A DNA stretch of 64,000 nucleotides from Amycolatopsis sp. WQ 127309. Lineage in GTDB: Bacteria > Actinomycetota > Actinomycetes > Mycobacteriales > Pseudonocardiaceae. Under the pieces are notes generated by a model. It did no database searches, was not told where the DNA came from, and saw only the letters and a list, made by a program, of their open reading frames with translations. Shown in pieces: positions 45,322 through 53,900 of the stretch. The stretch spans positions 2,604,001 to 2,668,000 of the forward strand of contig NZ_CP095481.1 of NCBI RefSeq assembly GCF_023023025.1, written 5' to 3'. The position numbers were made by a program, and so were the translations under genes. Position 1 is the first letter of the stretch. Each line of letters starts with the position of its first letter.

Positions 45322-45494
45322 GATCTCACCTCTGGCCCGGCGAATTACTTCGGCTCGGGAACAATCGCCCCACCCGCCTCGTTTGAAACAGTGGTCGGCG
45401 CACTCCGTGTCCCCCGGGCTCACTGAAGAACCGCCTTTGTGGAATACCAGTCCGGCTGGAGCCACACTGCGCATAGCCGCCGAGAGGCGACCTC

Positions 45495-45612
45495 AGTGCG
45501 TCGGCCACCTCTTACTCAGTGGCTGCGCCACTTTCGCGATCTCGCCCCGAGGGCGTCCAACCGGGGGAGGGCCCCCGGAGCCCCCCGAAGTGCGTCGGCC
45601 ACCCTCTACTCT
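45495..45612 (+). repeat. 15-bp direct repeat with promoter, upstream of MFS gene
   Basis: AGTGCGTCGGCCACC occurs at 45495-45509 and again at 45589-45603. The first is followed by CTTACTC and the second by CTCTACTCT; TACTCT (45607-45612) is the -10-like element 6 nt before the MFS GTG. The repeat may mark a duplicated promoter or regulator site. The remaining 45322-45618 gap holds nothing else I can support. Confidence 0.5.
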
Positions 45613-45618
45613 GGGTTC

Positions 45619-46911
45619 GTGACGATCAGCGCCCAGACGGCAACCCCGCGCGTAGGGCCGAAAGCGCTGCTCAAGGACCCGGCCTTCCGGCGTCTGCTCT
45701 TCACCCGCTTCGCCGCCAGCTGGGGTGACGGCGTCTTCCGCGCCGGGCTCGCCGGTGCCGTGCTCTTCAACCCCGAACGCGCCGCCGACCCGCTAGCCAT
45801 CGCCGGCGGGTTCGCCGCGTTGCTGCTGCCGTACTCCGTCGTCGGGCCGTTCGCGGGGGCCCTGCTCGACCGCTGGGACCGGCGCAAGGTCCTGATCTTC
45901 GCGAACCTCCTGCGCGGCCTGGCGATCCTCGCGTCGGCCGCCGCCGTCGGGTTCGGGTTCGGCGGGGTCGGCCTGTTTTCCCTGGCCCTGGCCGCAGAAG
46001 GGATCTCCCGCTTCATCGGCTCCGGGCTCTCGGCGTCACTGCCGCACGTCGTCCCGCCGCCGAGTGTGGTGACGGCGAACGCGTTCGCCACGACGATCGG
46101 CTCGGTCATCGCCGTGATCGGCGGCGGCTGCGCGATCGGCTTGCGCGCCCTGTTCGGCAGCGACGACGCCGGCTCGGCGTACACGACGGCGTTCGCGGTG
46201 CTCGGCACCCTGGTCGCGGCGTTCATCGCCCGTGGGTTCGCGCGCGGGCTGCTCGGGCCGTCCGTGGTCGACGAGCCGACGAACCCGCTCGTCGCGGTCG
46301 CCCGCGGGCTGGCCGACGGCGCGAAGCACGCCTGGCGCGCGCCGAGCGTCACCGCCGGGTTCATCGCGCTCTTCGCGCACCGGGCGTCGTTCGGCGTCTC
46401 GCTGCTGGTCACCGTGCTGCTGATGCGCAACTACTTCACCGACCACGGTCTCCTGCGCGCCGGCCTGCCCGGGCTGGGGCAGATGGCCGCGCTGGCCGGG
46501 GCCGGGCTGCTCATCGCCGGCCTGCTGACCGCCCGGCTGATCCGCCGCGCCGGACGGGTGCGCGCGGTGCTCGGCGCGCTGGTCGTCGCGGCGATCGCGC
46601 AGTCCGCGCTCGGGCTGCCGATGGTGCTGCCGTGCGCGCTGCTCGCGTCGTTCTTCATCACCGGCGCGGGCCAGGTGCTGAAGCTCTGCGTCGATTCGTC
46701 GATCCAGCTCGACGTCGCCGATGAAGCCCGCGGCCGCGTCTTCGCGCTCTACGACACGCTCTTCAACATCACCCAGGTGGCGGCGGTATCACTGGGCGCG
46801 CTCGTCATCCCGGACGACGGCCGGTCGCCGGGCCTGTTGATCGCCGCAACCGTTTGCTACCTGGTCGGCGGGGCCGGGTACCTCCTCGCCCGGCGCCGGA
46901 CGATTCGCTGA
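45619..46911 (+). CDS. MFS transporter
   Basis: 430 residues, about 12 membrane helices. The loop 2-3 motif is GALLDRWDRRKVLIF, and the protein resembles the MFS_3/EntS-like exporter subgroup (FRRLLFTRFAASWGDGVFRAGLAG at the start). GTG 45619 is chosen because TACTCT lies 6 nt upstream, a leaderless layout, and because the hydrophobic pattern begins just after. Substrate is unknown. It precedes the toxin operon by 91 bp. Confidence 0.8.
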   Translation: MTISAQTATPRVGPKALLKDPAFRRLLFTRFAASWGDGVFRAGLAGAVLFNPERAADPLAIAGGFAALLLPYSVVGPFAGALLDRWDRRKVLIFANLLRGLAILASAAAVGFGFGGVGLFSLALAAEGISRFIGSGLSASLPHVVPPPSVVTANAFATTIGSVIAVIGGGCAIGLRALFGSDDAGSAYTTAFAVLGTLVAAFIARGFARGLLGPSVVDEPTNPLVAVARGLADGAKHAWRAPSVTAGFIALFAHRASFGVSLLVTVLLMRNYFTDHGLLRAGLPGLGQMAALAGAGLLIAGLLTARLIRRAGRVRAVLGALVVAAIAQSALGLPMVLPCALLASFFITGAGQVLKLCVDSSIQLDVADEARGRVFALYDTLFNITQVAAVSLGALVIPDDGRSPGLLIAATVCYLVGGAGYLLARRRTIR

Positions 46912-47002
46912 GGCAAACGCCCGAACCGGCTCCGATGACTGCTCCATTGGCATTAGGGTGACGGGAAGTCATTAGTAGGTTCGAGGGACACCGGGGGCTC
47001 CT

Positions 47003-47584
47003 GTGACCACCGCGGGCGACGACCGTGCGCGCCTTCAGGCACGCAATGCCGCGATGAAGGACCAGATGGACACCCTCCTGGAGAACTTCGAGCGGCAGAC
47101 GGCGCAGCTGCGTGACGCCCAGGCCGCGGCGGCGGAGACGACCGCGCACGTGACGTCCCCCGACGGCCTGGTCCGCGCGACCATCGACGCCGGCGGCAGC
47201 CTCGCGAAGCTCGAGTTCGCACCGAACGCGTTCGAGCGCACGACCCCCGCGCAGCTCGCGAACACCGTCCAGACCCTGGTGCGTCAGGGATCGCTGCAGG
47301 TCAAGCAGAAGATCGCGGACCTGATGGCGCCGATCACCGAAGGTTTGCCCGACCTCGCCGACCTGGTCGACGGCGCGCCGTCGCTGGCCGGGCTGGTGCC
47401 GCCGATCCCGGACTTCGCCGAGGAAGCTCCCGAGCCGCCGCGTCCCGAATCCTTCGAAGACGACGGCTCGATCCTGCGCAACGACCAGCCGCCGGCGCCT
47501 GCGCCCGCACCCCAGCGTGTCCGCCCGCCGCGTGCGGACGAGGACGAGGAGCCGCCGTCGTCCTGGATGACGAGGGGCGACTGA
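47003..47584 (+). CDS. YbaB/EbfC-like protein heading the toxin operon
   Basis: 193 residues, GTG start. The YbaB core is visible in VTSPDGLVRATIDAGGSLAKLEFAPNAF with flanking helices, followed by an Asp/Glu/Pro-rich tail. It overlaps the next gene by 1 bp. The same gene order (EbfC-like, EspC-like, WXG protein) occurs at 34755-32857. It may be an ESX accessory or nucleoid-type regulator of the operon; which is not clear from sequence. A weak promoter with TTGGCA (46947-46952) lies upstream. Confidence 0.7.
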   Translation: MTTAGDDRARLQARNAAMKDQMDTLLENFERQTAQLRDAQAAAAETTAHVTSPDGLVRATIDAGGSLAKLEFAPNAFERTTPAQLANTVQTLVRQGSLQVKQKIADLMAPITEGLPDLADLVDGAPSLAGLVPPIPDFAEEAPEPPRPESFEDDGSILRNDQPPAPAPAPQRVRPPRADEDEEPPSSWMTRGD

Positions 47585-47907
47585 TGCCGGACGGGGGAGC
47601 CGGCTTCACCGCGGAGCCGGACGCGGTGCTGCGCGCGTCGACCGGCCTGGTCACGGCCGCCGACGGGCTCGACAACGCGCTGAAGGCGTTGCAGGGCGCG
47701 CTGTCCGCGCAGGGCGAGTGCTGGGGCGGCGACGACTCCGGCAAGGAGTTCGCGAAGGACTACGTGCCGGGCGCGCAGGGTGCCGTCGAGGGCTTCACCA
47801 ACCTCGTGCAGGGGTTGCGCGGGATGCAGCAGAACGTCGACAAGTCGATGAAGGCCCTGACGGGCGCCGACCAAGACGTGACGTCCCAGCTCGGCAAGGG
47901 GCAATGA
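47584..47907 (+). CDS. EspC/WXG100-like type VII partner of the giant effector
   Basis: 107 residues of helical hairpin type. The first helix AVLRASTGLVTAADGLDNALKALQGAL is followed by the W-containing turn ECWGGDDSGKEFAKDY, a CWGG form of the WXG motif, then a second helical stretch GFTNLVQGLRGMQQNVDKSMKAL. It is very similar in layout to DUF2580/EspC proteins. It ends 3 nt before the giant effector gene and is the natural candidate for its secretion partner. Confidence 0.8.
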   Translation: MPDGGAGFTAEPDAVLRASTGLVTAADGLDNALKALQGALSAQGECWGGDDSGKEFAKDYVPGAQGAVEGFTNLVQGLRGMQQNVDKSMKALTGADQDVTSQLGKGQ

Positions 47908-47910
47908 CCC

Positions 47911-50900
47911 GTGGGTATGGAGATGCCCGACGCGGTCAAGTGGCTGCTGCCCATCGTCGTCGGCGAGAGCTGGCCGGAGGGCGACGAGACCAAGCTGCGC
48001 GCGCTGCGGGACGCGTGGCACACGGCGTCTTCCGCGATCGGCCCCGCGTCGGACGCGGGCAACCAGGCGGCGTCCGGGATCCGCGACAACTGGACGGGTG
48101 ACGGCGCCGACGCGTTCGTCGAGCAGTGGAAGAAGTTCGTCGAGGGCGACGAGGCGTACTTCAAGCAGCTGGCCGACGCGACGAAGGCGCTGGGCGACTC
48201 GTGCGACCAGACGGCCCTGGACGTCGAGTACACGAAGTACATGATCATCATCTCGCTGATCGTGCTGGCCGCCCAGATCGCGGCGATGATCGCGGCCGCG
48301 GCGGTGACGTTCGGCGGCTCGACGGCGGGCATCGCGCCGGCCCAGATCGCGACGCGGATGACCGTGCAGATGCTGTTCCGGCAGCTGCTCGAGAAGCTGG
48401 CGCAGCAGGGGTTCAAGCAGGTCGCGAAAGAGCTGCTGGAGAAGCTGCTCAAGCAGGGCCTCAAGAAGATCGGCATGGAGGTCCTCAAGAACGAGGCCAT
48501 CAACCTCGGCATGGACGCGGGTATTCAAGGCCTGCAGATGGCGAAGGGAGATCGCCAGAGCTGGGACTGGTCCAAGACCTCGGATTCGGCGATCTCGGGC
48601 GCGGTCGGCGGAGTCGTCGGAGCCGGCAGCGGCGCGATCGGGCGTGGAGCGACCGAGGGGTTGTCGCACAGCGCTGGTGGGCAGATCGCGGACGCGGCGA
48701 TGCGGGCCGGGGCGCGGGGGGCTGCCGAGGGGGTCGCGCAGACGGTTGGTCAGGCCGCGGTGACGGGGGATCTCGGGTCGTTGACGCCGGAGCAGCTGCT
48801 GACGGGCGCGTCGAGTGGGGCCGTCGGTGGGGCTGTCGGGGGCGCCAAGGAGCAGCTGCACTCGGTGCATGAGGCGAACATTCCGCGGGCTGAGCCTGGT
48901 GGGGATGGGGGCTCCGGCTCCGGCTCGAGAGATTCGGAGTCGGGTTCTGGCTCCGGGGACTCGGGGTCGGGGGATTCCGGCTCGGGGGAGTCTCGTGGAG
49001 CCGGCGAGTCCGGAGGCTCCGGCTCGGGCTCGGGCAGCTCTGGGGAGTCCCGCAACTCTGGTGAATCGGGCGAGTCCGGGGGTTCGCGCAGCACCGGTGA
49101 ATCCGGCGAGCCGAGCGGCTCAGGTGAGTCCGGTGAGTCCGGTGAATCCCGGGGTGCCGACGAGTCCGGGGATTCGCGGCGGGGCTCGGAGGAGCCGAGT
49201 TCGTCGTCGGAACCGGAGTCACGGAGTGAAGAGCCGCCGTCGCGGGCGGAGTCGTCGTCAGAACCGGAGTCGCGGAGCGAGGCGCCGTCCGAGCCCGAGT
49301 CGCGGAGCGAGGCATCGTCTGAGCCGGAGTCTCGGGGTGAGGCGTCTTCCGAGGCAGAGTCGCGGCACGAGACGGCGTCGGAGTCGCGGCACGAGCCTGA
49401 GTCGCGAGGTGAGGCTCCTGCTTCCCAGCAGAGGCCGGAACCCGCGTCGCAACGTTCGGAGCCTGACGTGCAGGGTCCTGCGCGTCAGGCGGCTGAGCCC
49501 GTCGCACAGCAGCAGCCCGAGGCGCAGCGAGTCGCGTCGGATGGTCCGGCTCCCCAGCAGCAGGCACCCGCAGGTGGATCAACGCCGCCGATGGGTGGCA
49601 GCGGAATGCCGAGTTCGTCGGGTGGGGTGTCGCACGGCGGCAGCTCGTCGGGCGGTTCGCACGGCGCGGATTCCTCTGGTGGCCCGTCGCAGACCGGAGG
49701 CTCACCGAGCAGCCCGCCGCACGGCGGCGGCTCGCCGCACGGCGAGAGTTCATCCGGCGGCTCGTCGAGCGGCGGCTATGGCATGGCCCCGCCGGGATTC
49801 GGCCCCGAACCGGGACGGCAGAGCGGCGGACGTCCGACGGACAACGTCGGCGCGGCCGGCTTCACCGGCGGCCCGGGCCAGCCACTAGCGGCGGACGCGG
49901 GGCCGACACCGTTCCAGGGTGGCGGGGCGCCGCAGCAGATGTCGCCCCCACCGGCGGGCGGATTCACGCCGCAGCCTGGCGGGATGCCGAGCGGCGGTGC
50001 TCCGGGCGGACGCGCGGGTGGCCCGGGTCCACGCCCGGGTGGGCCGACGCCGCCGATGCCCTCGCGAGGTGGCCAACCCCCGCACGAGCAGCCGCGACGA
50101 GTGCCGCCACAGGACCCGCGCCGGATGCCGCCGGGTGGTCAAGCTGGTCAGGCGCCGACGCCGCAGGGCGGTCGGCCGCCCCAGGGTGGGCAGGCCCCGC
50201 ACGGCGGACAGCCGCAGCCAGGCGGCCAGCCGCCCCACAGCGGGCAGCCGCAGCCAGGTGGGCAGCCGCCTCACGGTGGGCAATCGCCGCAGACTGGGCA
50301 ACCAACTCACGGGGGGCAGCCGCCACAAACCGGGCAGGCACCGCGTGGTGGGCAACAGCCTTACGCTGGACGGGTCCAGCAGGGTGGACAGCCACCACAG
50401 GGCGGGCAGCCGCAGCACGGTGGACAGGCACCGCTCGGTGGGCAGCCGACGCAGGGTGGACCGGCGCAGCACGGGGGGCAAGCCCGCCCCGGTGGACAGC
50501 CGCCCCAGGGTGGGCCGCCCTCTCACGGTGAGCAGGCTTCGCACAGCGGGCGGACGCAGCAGAGCGGGCTGCCGCCGCACAGCGGGCAGGGTCTGCACAG
50601 CGGGCAAGCGCAGCAAGGTGGACAGCCGCCGCACGGTGGGCAAGCGCCGCACGGCGGGCAAGCGCAGCAAGGTGGACAGCCGCCGCACGGTGGGCAAGCA
50701 CCGCACGGTGGACAGCCGCCGCACGGTGGGCAAGCACCGCACGGTGGACAGCCGCCGCACAGTGGTGGCGGGCAGCCGTCGCAGGGGCAACAGCCGTCGC
50801 ACAGTGGGCAAGCGCCGCGTGGCGGGCAGCCGCAACAGGGCGGGCAGGCTCCGCACAGTGGGCAGCCGCCGCAGGGTGGACAGCCGTTGCATGGGGGGCC

Positions 50901-53900
50901 GTCGACGCAGGGTGGGCTGCCGCAGCAAGGTGGGCGGTCGTCGCATGGGGGGTCGTCGACACCGGGTGAGCTGCCGCGGCAAGGTGGGCTGCCGTCGCAG
51001 GGTCCGCAGGGTGGGGGGCCGGCGCAGGGTGGGCGTTCGGGGCCGCCGTCTCATGGGGGGCTGCCTCCGCAGGGGCATCCATCGCAGGGTGGGCCGCATC
51101 CGAATGATCCTCGGCGGATGCCGCCGGGTGGGTGGCCGTCGCAGAGTGGGCAGCGTCCTGCGGGGTATCCGAACCAGCCGCGGGGCCTGCAGGGACCGGG
51201 TGGGCGGCCTTCGATGCCGCCACCGCCGCCTGGTGGGCGGCCGCCGATGCCGTCGCATGATCCGCGTGTGGTGCCGCCGCCGCGCTTCGGGCCGCCGCAG
51301 GAAAACCTTCCTCGCGGTCCGCACAACCAGCCGCCCAGGGGTTTCGAGCAGCCTCGGCCGGTGGATCGCGCCCCGGAGCAGCCGCCGGTGCATCGTCCGG
51401 CTGACCAAGCTCCGCCCGTCGCGCCGGCGACGGAGCGGTTCGCCGGACCGGCTCAGCCCGCGCGTCCGGCGGAACCGACCGCTCCTCAGCGACCGGTCGA
51501 ACAGGCGCCTGCCCGGGAACACGCCGCTGAGGCGGCGCCGGCCACGCGTGGCCACGCGGCTGAGCCCGCCGAGCGGGCGGTCCGGCAGCCCGTCGACGAG
51601 CAATCGGCCACCTCCGACCACGTGGCTGAGCAGCACGGGTCTGCGGCCGAGCGGCCCGCCGAACCGTCGGCTGCTGAGCAGGACCGTGCGGCTGAACGGC
51701 CTGCTGAGCAGGCGGCCGGGCAACCCGGTGGTGAGCGGGCAACCGCCGAGGAACGGCCGGGCGAGCAGGTACCGGCCGAGCGCTCCGGCCAGCAATCGCA
51801 TGCCGCTGAGCAGGCGGTTGCCGAACAGGCACGTTCTGAGCAAGGGCCCACCGAGCATGTACCCGTGGAGCAACCGCCTGGCGAGCATTCCGCCGAGCAG
51901 CCGGCTGCAGAACGCCCCGCTGAGCAACCGCCGGGCGAGCACGCCGCCGAGCAGCCGCCCGCCAAGCACCCCGAAGAGCGACCGCTCACCGAACACTCCG
52001 CTGAGCAGGCACGCTCTGAGCAAGGGCCTACCGAGCACGCATCTGCTGAGCACGCACCCACGGAGCAACCGGCCGCCGAACGCTCCGCTGAGCAGACGGC
52101 CTCCGAACAGGCACGCTCCGAGCAAAGGCCCACCGAGCAGGCACCCGCCGAGCACACACCCGCGGAGCAAGTGCCCGCCGAACAATCCGCTGAACAACCG
52201 CCTGGCGCGCACCCCGCGGAGCAGCAGCTCGCAGAACACCCCGCTGAGCAGGCGCCTGCCGAACAGCACGGTGATGGCGACGACTCGGCTGTTCCGGGAC
52301 CGCAGCAGGGGCGTGCTGATGAGCCCTACCTGACCGATGAGCGGTTTCACACCGATGATCCCGCCGGGGTTCGGCGGATCGAGGACACCTTCATCGACTC
52401 TGGGCGGCAAAGCTCTGAGACCGGTGAGTGGCGGCACGAGCAGGTCCGGCGCGAGGCGCTCCTCAAGCGCGACGAGTTCTACCCCGGCATGTCCGACGAC
52501 GGGGCCTTCGCCGTGCACGCCTACACGCGGCACGAGATGGTCGGGCCGCTCAACCGGGCTCTGCGGTTCGGCAGTCCGGAGCTTGCGGACATCGCTCCGC
52601 AGGCCGGGGCGCTCGTCTCTGGACTGAACGAGATGCCGCCGCATGTCGGGACCGTCTCTCGGCGGATCGACTTCCAGGGCGATCCTGCGCGGGTCCAGGC
52701 CTTCCTCGGGCGGTTCCACGAGGGTGCGCACATCACCGAGCCGTCTTTCCTCAGCTCGTCGAAGGTCGACTCCGGGCACCCTCGGAGCATCTTCCCCGGT
52801 GAGGTCGAGATGCGGATCGACTCCAAGACCGGCCGGGACGTCGAGTCCATGGCCAGCATCGGGCGCGAACGCGAGGTGCTGTTCAAGGCCGGGTCGCAGT
52901 TCGAGATCACGGGTATCGAGAAGGGGCCTGGCCACCCCGAGCACCCCGACTACGTCCACGGCTCCGGCGGCACCATGGACCAGCCGCAGTGGGTTGTGCA
53001 CGCCGAGGAGGTCACCGCCGGTGATCCGCGGTACCTCGGGGACGCCGACGCCCAGCGTGCGATCGACGAGCGGCGGGCGCAGGAGCGGGCCGACGACGAG
53101 CGGTTCCAGCGTGAGGCCGACGCCGAGACCGAGAAGTTCTACGCCGAACACCCCGAGCTCAAGCCGAGCGGCAACCTGTTCAAGCTGCTGGGCGGGGACG
53201 ACGCCGAGCCGCCCGCGGCCGAGCGGCGGGTGCCGGCGACGCGGGAGCCCGACGGTGGCTGGTCGCGGCTCGCCGAGCCGCTCACGCCGGGTGGTGCGCC
53301 CGTGCTGCACGCCGGGTCCGTCGAGAGCCCGCAGCAGCACGCGCGGCTCGTCCGGGACGCCGTTCCCGAGCTCGCCGCGGTCAACACGCGCAACCACTAC
53401 GGCCCGGACGCGCTCGAACACGGCTTCCGGACCAACTCCGCCGAATCGATGGTCGCTTTCGAACGGCGGATGAACGGCGAAGACGTCGTCGCCGGGCCGG
53501 GGACGCACCAGGGCCCCGCGCACGTCAGCGAGCAGCTCGGCGGGCAGTGGCACAGCCGGGACGGCTTCGGTGACGTCGCCCGTGACCTGGGCGAACGTCC
53601 GGTCGGCGCGCGGACGGCCGTGGCCTTCGAAGCCGGCGGCGAGACGCACCTGGTCGCCGGCGTGCACACCGAGCACGGTGTCGTCTTCGCCGATCCGGTC
53701 ACCGGCCGTCTGGCCGAGCTGCCGCACGACGCCACCGGGATCCACGAGATGCCGCTGGGCGGCGGAGACGCGGCGCCCGGGATCGCGGATCGGCTCAACC
53801 CCACGCCCGAGCGCGTGCCGCACGACGAGAGCTACCTCTTCGACGGCGAGCACCACGCCACCCCAGCCGACCACGAGAGCATCCGCCGGGCCGTCGGCGA

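Noticed and set aside
50150..51080. CRISPR array or PE_PGRS gene
   Set aside because: The repeats are in-frame coding units without regular spacers, and the protein lacks a PE domain; it is a low-complexity linker of the effector.
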